Positions 30,994 through 39,539 of a stretch of 58,050 nucleotides of DNA are shown piece after piece. The notes beneath the pieces were generated by a model. The model made no database searches, was not told the origin of the DNA, and saw only the letters and a program-made list of their open reading frames with translations. The stretch lies in the NCBI GenBank assembly GCA_035527515.1, contig DATLAJ010000164.1:1-58050 (forward strand). The letters run 5' to 3'. This stretch comes from a bacterium (GTDB lineage: Bacteria; B130-G9). The position numbers and the translations under genes were made by a program. Positions within the stretch are counted from its first letter, which is position 1; every line of letters begins with the position of its first letter.

Positions 30994-32349
30994 TTGGCTA
31001 GACCACGAAAGAGGAAGGTAGAAACAGCGGCAGTTCCGCCCAGGAATCAGGTTCGAGAGGATACTGGGTACATGCCGAGCGGCGTCAGGCCGACGATGAA
31101 CCTCGTCGAGCTGAAAGCCAAATCGACCTCGGAACTGTCGAAGCTCGCTCAGGAGCTTAGTGTTGATGGTTCCGCCGCTCTCCCAAGGCAAGAGCTGATC
31201 TTTAAGATCATGCTTGCCCAGATAGAGAAAGAGGGGCTGATCTTTGCGGAGGGTGTTCTCGAGACGTTGCCCGAGGGCTTCGGCTTTCTGCGGTCTCAGG
31301 ACTTCAACTACCTTCCTGGGCCTGACGACATCTACGTCTCGCCGTCGCAAATACGGAAGTTCGGGCTGCGAAAGGGCGACACAGTTGGCGGGCTGATCCG
31401 TCCCCCCAAGGAGAACGAACACTACTTCGCTCTCTTGCGAGTGGAGACGATAAACAGCCAGGAGCCCGACAAGATCAAGGAGACAATCAACTTCGACAAT
31501 CTGACACCGCTCTTCCCGGACCAGAAGATCCAGCTCGAGACCGGCAACGGCAACATATCTACTCGCATCATAGACTTGATTACGCCGATCGGACTGGGTC
31601 AGAGGGGCCTGATCGTGGCGGCTCCCAGAACTGGGAAGACGATGCTGCTCCAGGCCATCGCCAACAGCATCACGGCGAACCATCCGGACGTGATACCGAT
31701 CGTTTTGCTGATCAACGAGCGTCCGGAGGAGGTAACCGAGATGCGTCGCTCGATAAACGCAGAGGTTATCGCGTCAACTTTTGACGAGCCTGCTGAGCGG
31801 CACGTGAAGGTTGCCAGCATGGTGCTTGAGAAGGCCAAGCGGCTTGTCGAGCAGGGGCATGACGTTTGTATCCTTTTGGATAGCCTCACCAGGCTTGCCA
31901 GGGCTCACAACACTGTCGCGCCTCCTAGCGGCAGGGTCCTGTCGGGCGGGCTCGACTCCAACGCTCTTCAGAAGCCGAAGCGGTTTTTCGGGGCCGCGAG
32001 GAACATCGAGGAGGGCGGGAGCCTCACCATTATCGCTACCGCGCTTGTCGAGACGGGGAGCCGAATGGACGATGTTATCTTTGAGGAGTTCAAGGGCACC
32101 GGCAACATGGAGCTGCACTTGGACAGGAGGCTGGTTGACCGCAGGATATATCCTGCCATCAACTTCGAGAAGTCGGGAACGAGAAAGATAGAGCTTCTTG
32201 TGTCCAAGGATGTGCTCCAGAAGCTCTGGATACTAACTCGTTTCCTACAGCAGAACTATGACCCGGTCGACGCGATGGAGTTCTTGATTGACAAGGTCTC
32301 CAAAACCAAGTCCAACGAAGATTTCCTCAACTCAATGAACACGATGTAG
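30994..32349 (+). CDS. rho: Transcription termination factor Rho
   Basis: A 451-residue hexameric RNA helicase that terminates transcription. A short basic N-terminus leads to the Rho_N helices ([20 protein letters not shown]), then the cold-shock-like RNA-binding domain with [20 protein letters not shown] and [20 protein letters not shown]. The RecA-like motor has Walker [40 protein letters not shown] and the Q/R-loop regions [20 protein letters not shown]. The start is TTG 30994, with AGGGG 7 bases upstream; the length is slightly above the 420 of E. coli Rho. It is followed by an unrelated glycosyltransferase gene. Confidence 0.96.
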   Translation: MARPRKRKVETAAVPPRNQVREDTGYMPSGVRPTMNLVELKAKSTSELSKLAQELSVDGSAALPRQELIFKIMLAQIEKEGLIFAEGVLETLPEGFGFLRSQDFNYLPGPDDIYVSPSQIRKFGLRKGDTVGGLIRPPKENEHYFALLRVETINSQEPDKIKETINFDNLTPLFPDQKIQLETGNGNISTRIIDLITPIGLGQRGLIVAAPRTGKTMLLQAIANSITANHPDVIPIVLLINERPEEVTEMRRSINAEVIASTFDEPAERHVKVASMVLEKAKRLVEQGHDVCILLDSLTRLARAHNTVAPPSGRVLSGGLDSNALQKPKRFFGAARNIEEGGSLTIIATALVETGSRMDDVIFEEFKGTGNMELHLDRRLVDRRIYPAINFEKSGTRKIELLVSKDVLQKLWILTRFLQQNYDPVDAMEFLIDKVSKTKSNEDFLNSMNTM

Positions 32350-32385
32350 CGGCCAGCCGCCCTTCTGAGGGAGACATCCTGGAGG

Positions 32386-33366
32386 ATGACCTGGCCAAAA
32401 CTAGTCTCGATCAATGTCCTTGCCACAAACGAGAAGGATTGCTTGAGGCGCTGTCTTACATGCATCCAACGTCAGACGTATTCGCCAATCGAGGTCATTG
32501 TAATTGACAACGCCTCGACCGATGGGACGGACGAGATGCTCAGGAGCACTTTCCCCGAGTTTGCTGTCATAACCAATCCCGATAACCTCGGCTACTGCAA
32601 GAGCCACAACATCGCCATTAGGCGGTGTCACGGCGATTATGTGATGCCGCTAAACGCAGATGTCTTCATGGAGCCAGGCTTCGTCGAGGCGAAAGTGTGC
32701 GCGGTGCAGAGCGCCGCCAACATCGGCATGGTTGAAGGGAAGCTCTTGCGGATTGCGGGCCACGACGCCGCTATACCTGACGAGAAGATCATTGACGGGG
32801 TTGGCACCGTGCTGACGAGAGCGCGAAGGAACTTCGAGCGAGGCCAGCGCGAGCGCGACGAGGGGCAGTACGCCGAGCCGGAGTTTGTTTTCGGCGCATC
32901 GGGCGCCGCACCACTTTATCGGCGAGAGATGCTGAACGACATCGAGGTCGAGGGAGAGTTTTTTGACGAGGACTTCTTCATCTACAGAGACGAGGTGGAC
33001 CTGGCGTGGCGTGCTCAATGGCTCGGCTGGAAGTGCCTTTTCACGCCAGATGCGGTCGCATATCATGTTAGGGCTTATGCCCCGGACAAACGGCTTAAAG
33101 TGCCAAAGTTCCTCCGACAGATTCAGCTTCGCAACCGATATCTGATGATAATCAAGAACTCCTCTGTCACCAACATCCTGCGGGACCTGCACCACATCCT
33201 CTGGTTCGAGTTCAGGCAGTTAGCCTACGTCCCCATCTTCGAGCCTCACCTGGTGAAAGGGCTTCTGGGCGCTATCAGGCTCGCCCCCAAGATGCTCAAG
33301 AAGCGCAGAGTAATCGTCGCCAGACGCCGTGAGACCCCTAGATACATCCATTCTCTTTTCGGTTGA
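32386..33366 (+). CDS. GT2 family glycosyltransferase
   Basis: A 326-residue GT-A fold enzyme. SINVLATNEKDCLRRCLTCI begins the nucleotide-sugar domain, followed by VIDNASTDGTDEML, NPDNLGYCKSHNIAIRRCHG and the DxD-like PLNADVFMEPGF. The acceptor end has FVFGASGAAPLYRREML and FFDEDFFIYRDEVDLAWRAQ, typical of rhamnosyltransferase-like (WbbL/WsaF-type) members. It acts on the cytoplasmic side in cell-surface polysaccharide synthesis; donor and acceptor are unknown. GAGGGAG lies 11 bases before the ATG, and a second GGAGG touches the ATG itself, so the start is slightly uncertain. The membrane protein downstream may work in the same pathway. Confidence 0.85.
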   Translation: MTWPKLVSINVLATNEKDCLRRCLTCIQRQTYSPIEVIVIDNASTDGTDEMLRSTFPEFAVITNPDNLGYCKSHNIAIRRCHGDYVMPLNADVFMEPGFVEAKVCAVQSAANIGMVEGKLLRIAGHDAAIPDEKIIDGVGTVLTRARRNFERGQRERDEGQYAEPEFVFGASGAAPLYRREMLNDIEVEGEFFDEDFFIYRDEVDLAWRAQWLGWKCLFTPDAVAYHVRAYAPDKRLKVPKFLRQIQLRNRYLMIIKNSSVTNILRDLHHILWFEFRQLAYVPIFEPHLVKGLLGAIRLAPKMLKKRRVIVARRRETPRYIHSLFG

Positions 33367-33489
33367 TCGCCCCCGTCACCAGCAATGCGAGGGGCTGGCC
33401 CAAATTCGCCTCGAAAATCATTTGTGAGATTGCCAGCCCCGTGCCCACGCAGTTGCGTTCGGTATGCAGATTCGGATAATCTATCGGGC

Positions 33490-35709
33490 ATGAGATTCCG
33501 GCAAGCGCGGCACTCGGACAATGAATCTGACATAGAGCACTTGGGCGAGAGGGGCGTTCCTACGCCGATCAATGGTCGAGGTGCAATAGGCCGTGTAGGG
33601 CTGCCCGGCACACTGCTGTGTCTGGCACTAGTGGCCGCGGCCGGACTTGTGCCGTTCCTTCCGACGTTCCACCTATTCTTCAGCCACACGGATGACTTCC
33701 TCTTCTTCTATCCGCTTCCATTCTCCGAGTATCCTAGGATTTTCATCCCGCACTGGAGCTTCTACAGGCCGCTGCCTGAGATATTCTGGCTGCTGGAATA
33801 CCGCTTCCTGAACGTCGATCCGTTCGGGTATCGTGTCGTTGCCTGGTCTCTCCACCTTCTGTGCCTTCTTACTGTTTTCTGGCTGGGATTTGTGCTCTCC
33901 AGAAGCCGCTTCGTCGCGACCGGCGCTGCGCTGATAGTCTCACAGCAGCCAGCGCTCCATGACACAGTCTGCCGGATTGGTGGTGGGATTGACATCATGT
34001 TCACCATCCCTTACCTCCTGTGCCTCATTGCGTATTTCCGCTACCGGCGGGCGCGAAGCACCACAGCCCTGGTCGCATCGCTCGTCCTAGCTACCATTTC
34101 GCTCTTATCCAAGGAGATGGCAATCACACTTCCGCTTGTCCTTCTTTTGATCGAGCTTGTTTTCTTTTCAGGTCGCGGTCGCAAGGAAACTGTCAGAAGG
34201 TGCGCCTCGGCCATTCGCCGCACCAGCCCATTCTTCCTACTCACCGCCACTCACGTCATCCTGTTCGTTCTGCGGCCATTCTGGCCAAAGCCAAGCCAGA
34301 TCGGCCTTCTATCGAACTTCCGGTCAACCGCTCTTCATGTCTTGAGCAACACAGAGCTGGTCTTCAGCCACCTTTTTGCCCCACTTTGGCTCGTCGTGCC
34401 AACCATTCTTCTTGGCATCTATATCATGCTGCGAGCTCGCACGACCGGCGGCGTAGGTTGGGAGGACTCTGCACGGCTGCGACGGCTAATGCTCTTTGCG
34501 CTTGGATTCACGGCGCTCTCGCCGATCCCGGTAGTGCCCCTGCCCGTGATGATCGAGCCGCATTCGTTCTATCTTCCAGTAATCGCCTCGAGCCTCGTGA
34601 CAATGGCCTCGCTGGCCACCATCCGCGCTCGCCTTGCCCGAAGTCGCAAGGCTGCCGTGGCGCTGCCAGCCGCAATCTTGTGCGCAGCGCTCCTGATCCT
34701 CAACGCCGATCTTCGAGGCGAGCTGGCTGAGTTTGTGAAAACGAATGAGGTCAAAGGATCGATTCCGATGTCGGTCGCCCGTAATATCGATCCCAAGACC
34801 GCTAATGGCCAGATATCGCTCGTCTTCATGCCCGGAGACAAGGTCAGGAGCGTCGGCACGGATGTCATCTACTTCTGGGTTGCAGGGACACGGTTCATGT
34901 TGCACGACTCGATCGAGGTGATGTGGGTTCACGAGTACCTGACCAGGGCGCTTGTGATGGGCCGACCAGCCCCCGAACCACAGTTTTGGGAATGCAAGGA
35001 TTCTGAGGCGCGCGCGAGTCCGGAGTTGACCGAACACATAAGGCGGCTGTTGAAGTACCGGGCCAGCCTGGGAACAGCTCTTGGGACACCCCCTCCTCTC
35101 GATCGCAGCAAGGCCGGCCTATCGTTGACCGGGCCTGTGCCTGAAAACACACTCGACTGGGATTTCTCTGAGGGCCTGGACGGCTGGATAGTTAGGCGCG
35201 GCAGCGCCAAACTGGCCAACGGATACTTGGATATATCATCAGATGACGGGCTGTTCGTGCTTGAAAGTCCCAGAATCTCGATCGATCCATGGTATTTCGC
35301 CACGGTCAACGTGGTCGCTAAGTGCGACCACAAGCCCGACGATTCTGTGTGGCGAATCCACTACCGTTCCAACGGCGACGATGGCTGGCCAAAGTTCAAG
35401 AATCGAATCGCTCCCATAAACCGGGATGGCAACTTCAACGCCAATCTTGCCCTCATGCTGGTCCAGTTCTACTGGGGCTACGGCCGAAACATCGCTGGGT
35501 TGCGCCTCGTCATCGAGGGTCTCTCCCCGGGCACTGCCCTGCAGCGCATTTCTCTCTCTCCTGCCCTGGCCCCACTGTCGATTAGCGGCTTCAGAACGAT
35601 CTCACCTGGCTTCAGCATGAAAGGGCCGCCGCGCCTCGATAACTTCGTGGACTGGTCTCGGCCTTGCGACGTGAAGTCGGCCAAATCAAAAGCTTCAGTG
35701 GGCAAGTAA
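33490..35709 (+). CDS. Multi-pass membrane protein with C-terminal soluble domain
   Basis: A 739-residue protein with about 9-11 predicted membrane helices in residues 35-410, for example LPGTLLCLALVAAAGLVPFL, VVAWSLHLLCLLTVFWLGFV and AALPAAILCAALLILN-like stretches. An early loop has HTDDFLFFYPLPF and the nearby HWSFYRPLPEIFWLLEYRFL, reminiscent of GT-C glycosyltransferases, whose catalytic Asp lies in the first periplasmic loop. Residues about 430-739 are soluble, with a beta-sandwich-like region (LDWDFSEGLDGWIVRRGSAK) that resembles carbohydrate-binding folds. ATG 33490 is chosen because the sequence before it has poor character; the frame is open to 33385. Involvement in surface glycan assembly is inferred. 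Confidence 0.65.
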   Translation: MRFRQARHSDNESDIEHLGERGVPTPINGRGAIGRVGLPGTLLCLALVAAAGLVPFLPTFHLFFSHTDDFLFFYPLPFSEYPRIFIPHWSFYRPLPEIFWLLEYRFLNVDPFGYRVVAWSLHLLCLLTVFWLGFVLSRSRFVATGAALIVSQQPALHDTVCRIGGGIDIMFTIPYLLCLIAYFRYRRARSTTALVASLVLATISLLSKEMAITLPLVLLLIELVFFSGRGRKETVRRCASAIRRTSPFFLLTATHVILFVLRPFWPKPSQIGLLSNFRSTALHVLSNTELVFSHLFAPLWLVVPTILLGIYIMLRARTTGGVGWEDSARLRRLMLFALGFTALSPIPVVPLPVMIEPHSFYLPVIASSLVTMASLATIRARLARSRKAAVALPAAILCAALLILNADLRGELAEFVKTNEVKGSIPMSVARNIDPKTANGQISLVFMPGDKVRSVGTDVIYFWVAGTRFMLHDSIEVMWVHEYLTRALVMGRPAPEPQFWECKDSEARASPELTEHIRRLLKYRASLGTALGTPPPLDRSKAGLSLTGPVPENTLDWDFSEGLDGWIVRRGSAKLANGYLDISSDDGLFVLESPRISIDPWYFATVNVVAKCDHKPDDSVWRIHYRSNGDDGWPKFKNRIAPINRDGNFNANLALMLVQFYWGYGRNIAGLRLVIEGLSPGTALQRISLSPALAPLSISGFRTISPGFSMKGPPRLDNFVDWSRPCDVKSAKSKASVGK

Positions 35710-35941
35710 TAGACGAAAAGGCATCCAAGTCCGGCAGTAGAGGCCTGATACCTGTTACACTGTTGCTATAACTGGGAAACTCGGGCCAGTGCCGTTCAAG
35801 GAAATGCTGGCGCTGGTTTATGCTGCCTAATCTGTTTTTTTCGAGACGTGCTGGTCTGCGTTGCAAAACTGCACCGGGCGTGTAGTATGCCGCGTTGAAG
35901 CCCGATTTGGTGGGAACTATAGCAGAGGTTGTCGATCTATC

Positions 35942-37261
35942 ATGCTTTTGGAAGAGGTTGAGCTCATCTTCGTTTTGAGCGTCCTTCTTCTCTCCGGCTA
36001 CGCACTGGGCATTTTGGCCAAGAGAGCCAGGCTTCCCGAGATCACGGGTTACATCGCGGCCGGGATAGTCTTAAAACAGGCGATCTTCTGGCTCGGGCTG
36101 ATGTCGGACATCAAGTTCACGAAGCTCTTCTCACGCGACCTCATTCCGATTAACCATCTAGCACTTGCACTCATAGCGTTTGCTGTGTGCAGGGGTCTGC
36201 GGCTCGAGCAGATGAAACAGCTGGGCAAGGGCATTATCTGCATAGCTTCGGTTCAGGCCATTGTTACGTTCGTCGCAGTTACGATTGGCGTTGCAGTCAT
36301 CGGTTCTTACGCCAATCTCGGCGGCGCGCCCGCAGGCAGTTTTATGAATGTGCTGCCGCTTGCGATCGTCTTTGGTGGTATCGCGACTGCGACCGCACCG
36401 GCGGCAACAGTCGCCGTGATAAGGGAGTTAAGGGCCAAGGGCCCCTTCACTACGACGCTGCTGGCGACGGTTGCTATGGACGATGCGATCGCGCTTTTGA
36501 TATTCGCTTTTGGCATTACGATAGCTGAAAGTCTGCTCACGATGGGCGTTGCCACCGCTGGTTATGGGGCGTCTCGGCTATGGCTTAGACCGCTGGTGGA
36601 AGTGGTTGGGTCTTTGTGTCTTGGGCTTCTCGTCGGCATAGCTCACCATTTCGTCGGGGCAAAGGTAGTGGGAAAGGTCGAGATGATGACAGCATCACTT
36701 GGCATAATCACGTTCACCAGCGGCCTCTCCATGCTTCTCGGGCTGTCACCACTGCTCACTATCATGGCCGCCGGTTTTGTCCTGGCCAACATCTCCAGAC
36801 GTAATCAGCGCATCTTCGCGTCCATCGAGGGCGTTCAGGGCCCTGTATTCGTGATCTTCTTCACGCTAGCGGGGACACAGCTTCACCTTGAGAACTTGTT
36901 CACCTGTGGGATAATCGGGGCAAGTTTTCTTGTCTTCAGGCTTTTGGGTAAGGTGGGTGGCGCCCGTTTGGGTGCATCCATAGCACATGTGAAGGGACCG
37001 GCGAGGCGCTATTTGGGGCTTGCGCTGCTTCCGCAGGCTGGTGTTGCGATCGGCCTGATGCTGGTGGCTCAGGAGAACCCTTACTTGTTTGCTTATAGGT
37101 ATGTGCTTGTCGATGTTGTCCTCGCATCAGTTGCTTTGAACGAGCTTATCGGGCCGCCCTTCGCTGCCTACGCCTTGAGGCGCTCTGGCGAGGCGGGTCT
37201 CTCGAGGAAAACAGAGACCTCGAAAACTCTGGGCGCATCAGAGGAAAGATATGATTCCTGA
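35942..37261 (+). CDS. CPA2-type cation/proton antiporter (first of a pair)
   Basis: A 439-residue integral membrane protein of the Na+/H+ exchanger family, about 12 helices. LLLSGYALGILAKRARLPEI and TGYIAAGIVLKQ form the first core helix. TAPAATVAVIRELRAKGPFT and LLATVAMDDAIALLIFAFGI hold the ion site, whose paired aspartates usually mark electrogenic antiporters. GLALLPQAGVAIGLMLVAQ is near the C-terminus. There is no C-terminal TrkA-N or USP domain. ATG 35942 is preferred to 35861 because the first helix then starts the protein. It overlaps the next antiporter gene by 11 bases. The transported cation (Na+, K+) cannot be read from sequence. Confidence 0.88.
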   Translation: MLLEEVELIFVLSVLLLSGYALGILAKRARLPEITGYIAAGIVLKQAIFWLGLMSDIKFTKLFSRDLIPINHLALALIAFAVCRGLRLEQMKQLGKGIICIASVQAIVTFVAVTIGVAVIGSYANLGGAPAGSFMNVLPLAIVFGGIATATAPAATVAVIRELRAKGPFTTTLLATVAMDDAIALLIFAFGITIAESLLTMGVATAGYGASRLWLRPLVEVVGSLCLGLLVGIAHHFVGAKVVGKVEMMTASLGIITFTSGLSMLLGLSPLLTIMAAGFVLANISRRNQRIFASIEGVQGPVFVIFFTLAGTQLHLENLFTCGIIGASFLVFRLLGKVGGARLGASIAHVKGPARRYLGLALLPQAGVAIGLMLVAQENPYLFAYRYVLVDVVLASVALNELIGPPFAAYALRRSGEAGLSRKTETSKTLGASEERYDS

Positions 37262-38540
37262 GGGAGCAGACCTAGTATTCCTTGTTGGACTGATCCTCAC
37301 CGTAGCCTTCATTGGCGGGCGGCTCTCAAATCGCGTTCGGCTGCCTGAGGTTACTGGCTACATTTTTGTGGGGATTCTTCTCAAGCTGTTCCTGGACCTG
37401 CTCGGCCTCATCAAACACCAGAGGCTTGAACTGCTGCTTGGCGAGCATCTCGGACAGGTCCCACAGATCACACTTGCTCTCATCGCGTTCATCATCGGCG
37501 GCAGTTTGCCTATTGGCCGGCTCAAGCGGCTTGGGCGAGGCATCGCCTGGATCGGCATGATGGAGGGTTTCGGAGCTTTCTTCTGTGTTACCTTGCTGAC
37601 ATTCGTAGTAGCGCCTCATGTGTGGGCCGTGCCCCCGATCGAGGGAATCTCGCCAATCAAGTCTGTGTTTGCATTTGCCCTGCTGTTGGGAGCGCTCTCG
37701 GCTGCCACAGCGCCCGCCGCAACTGTGGCCGTCATAAGAGAGCTCAGGGCGCGAGGCGACGTTACGACAACGCTTCTGGGGGTGGTCGGCTTCGACGACG
37801 CTGTGGCGCTATTCATCTTCACTTTCGCGAGCGCAACTGCCTCAGGTCTGCTGACCATTGGGGCACAAGTGGGCAGCAGTCTTTACGAAACAGTGGCTTT
37901 GCCGCTGATCGAGATCGTTGGCGCCGCCCTGCTGGGTATAGGGATGGGGTTTGTGGCTCACTTCGGCTCTCGCTTCTTCAGGACCAAGCGCGAGACTACC
38001 GTTGGCGCCTTGGGATTCGTGCTGCTTTCTGGCGGGATAGCAATTGGTCTTGGCGTATCGCCGCTCTTCACAAACATGTTCGTGGGATTCACTTTGATAA
38101 ATCTCTCCCCGCGGAACATCCGAATCTTCCGGTCGCTCGGCGATATCGACGCGCCGATCTATGCGATGTTTTTCACTCTGGCAGGGACACATCTTGAGTT
38201 CAGCAATCTGGGCATGCTTGGCGCGCTGGGAGGGATCTACATCGTTGCGAGGTTTGCTGGTAAGCTGTTTGGTGTGAGAATCGGTGCCAGGCTGGGGCGA
38301 GCCCCACCAACGGTCAGAAAGTATCTCGGGTTTGGCCTCCTGCCGCAAGCGGGCGTGGCAATTGGACTTGTGTTGGTAGCTAAAGCCAATCCGGCCTTTG
38401 CATCTTTTGCGCCTATGCTGACGAACATCATACTCGGGACGGTGGCGGTCAACGAGCTGGTTGGACCACCGTGCACCGCCTATGCCTTGAGGAAAGCTGG
38501 TGAGGTGGCGGGGGAAAAGCCCCCGGCAAACAGCTCTTGA
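37251..38540 (+). CDS. CPA2-type cation/proton antiporter (second of a pair)
   Basis: A 429-residue paralogue of the preceding antiporter with the same landmarks: GGRLSNRVRLPEVTGYIFVG, TAPAATVAVIRELRARGDVT, LLGVVGFDDAVALFIFTFAS with the paired aspartates, NMFVGFTLINLSPRNIRIF and GLLPQAGVAIGLVLVAKANP. The two are similar throughout and clearly arose by tandem duplication. Overlap with the upstream gene suggests coupled translation and possibly a heteromeric transporter. It is followed after 121 bases by an EIIA-type protein and a PII-like protein, suggesting regulation by phosphorylation state or small ligands. Confidence 0.88.
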   Translation: MIPEGADLVFLVGLILTVAFIGGRLSNRVRLPEVTGYIFVGILLKLFLDLLGLIKHQRLELLLGEHLGQVPQITLALIAFIIGGSLPIGRLKRLGRGIAWIGMMEGFGAFFCVTLLTFVVAPHVWAVPPIEGISPIKSVFAFALLLGALSAATAPAATVAVIRELRARGDVTTTLLGVVGFDDAVALFIFTFASATASGLLTIGAQVGSSLYETVALPLIEIVGAALLGIGMGFVAHFGSRFFRTKRETTVGALGFVLLSGGIAIGLGVSPLFTNMFVGFTLINLSPRNIRIFRSLGDIDAPIYAMFFTLAGTHLEFSNLGMLGALGGIYIVARFAGKLFGVRIGARLGRAPPTVRKYLGFGLLPQAGVAIGLVLVAKANPAFASFAPMLTNIILGTVAVNELVGPPCTAYALRKAGEVAGEKPPANSS

Positions 38541-38661
38541 AAGCAAGATGATTCTCGTGTTTGATAACGCTCAGGCAATCGCAGTGAACTAACTTCGAGG
38601 CTTTGATTGACTGGCACGCACTCCCAGTTGACGGTATTTAAGCTCTTAGAAGAGGTAGAAC

Positions 38662-39132
38662 ATGGTTGAACTGACATCCTTCATGAAGGAGAAGCTGATC
38701 TGCCTTGACCTCAAGTCCACCACGAAGGCAGATGTGTTTGACGAGATGTCAGATATCATCTCGCAATCCGAATCCGTCCCGGACCGCGACATGTTTCTGG
38801 CCGCCCTGAAGGAGAGGGAGGCAGTAATGACAACGAGCCTCGGCGACGGGGTGGGGATTCCACACGCCAGGTCTGATTCGATCAAGAAGCTCGTAATCGC
38901 GGTCGGCCTGTCTCGCAAGGGTATAGACTTCGGGGCGAAGGATGATCCGCTGGTTCGCATAGTGTTCATGTTCGGCATTCCGGCCAAGGAGACCAAGCTA
39001 TACATCCAGGTGCTTGCCAAGATCTCACGGTGCGCTCGAAAGAAGGCCAACCGGGATAGACTTTTGGCAGCCGGGAGCAAGGACGAGGTTTACGCTATTT
39101 TCGAGGAATTTGACGCTTTGACACGGGGATGA
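38662..39132 (+). CDS. PTS EIIA (PtsN-like) regulatory protein
   Basis: A 156-residue cytoplasmic protein of the mannitol/fructose EIIA fold. FDEMSDIISQSESVPDRDMF, KEREAVMTTSLGDGVGIPHA and the following RSDS give the phosphorylation site, His68. FGIPAKETKLYIQVLAKISR and LLAAGSKDEVYAIFEEFD complete the domain. No sugar permease domain is attached or adjacent, so it is more likely a regulator like EIIA-Ntr than a sugar importer. EIIA-Ntr is known to control potassium transport in some bacteria; here the neighbours are two antiporters. AGAAGAGG precedes the ATG. It overlaps the frame of the next gene, whose chosen start is 36 bases downstream. Confidence 0.88.
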   Translation: MVELTSFMKEKLICLDLKSTTKADVFDEMSDIISQSESVPDRDMFLAALKEREAVMTTSLGDGVGIPHARSDSIKKLVIAVGLSRKGIDFGAKDDPLVRIVFMFGIPAKETKLYIQVLAKISRCARKKANRDRLLAAGSKDEVYAIFEEFDALTRG

Positions 39133-39167
39133 GGGTGTCTGCCCTTTTGAAACCCAGAGGGAATGTC

Positions 39168-39500
39168 ATGTATTTAGTGATCGTGGTTCTGTTCCGAGAA
39201 GATCAGCTGGACGACATGTTGTCAGTGTTTGCCGAGCTAGGACTGGAGAACGCTGTTGTGGTCGAGGCGACGCGGATGCAGGAGGTGCTCGCCTTTGACG
39301 TGCCGATATTCGCAGGTCTTGTCGGCGGTTCCCTCGGAGGCAAGAGGTACATCAAGATGGTGATGGCCGCATCTGATGATGAGCACATCGGCACGAGAAT
39401 TAGCAGTGTAGCTAAAGATCTGGACATAGATTTTTCGAATAGGGAAGTAGGAATGGTCCTAACCCTGCCGATTAGGGAGTATGTATCGGCGGAGGATTAA
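39168..39500 (+). CDS. PII-like regulatory protein
   Basis: A 110-residue protein of alpha/beta character, MYLVIVVLFREDQLDDMLSV then FAELGLENAVVVEATRMQEV, resembling PII-like (GlnB-superfamily) proteins that sit beside transporters and bind nucleotides. The central GLVGGSLGGKRYIKMVMAAS may be the glycine-rich loop region. It lacks the classical uridylylation Tyr loop. ATG 39168 is chosen because GAGGG lies 6 bases upstream; the frame is open to 39129, overlapping the EIIA gene. Control of the adjacent antiporters is inferred from position. The family assignment is from general pattern, not strong motifs. Confidence 0.6.
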   Translation: MYLVIVVLFREDQLDDMLSVFAELGLENAVVVEATRMQEVLAFDVPIFAGLVGGSLGGKRYIKMVMAASDDEHIGTRISSVAKDLDIDFSNREVGMVLTLPIREYVSAED

Positions 39501-39539
39501 CAACCCAGAGTAAATGAGAGAAGGCGATGATCAGGTGAG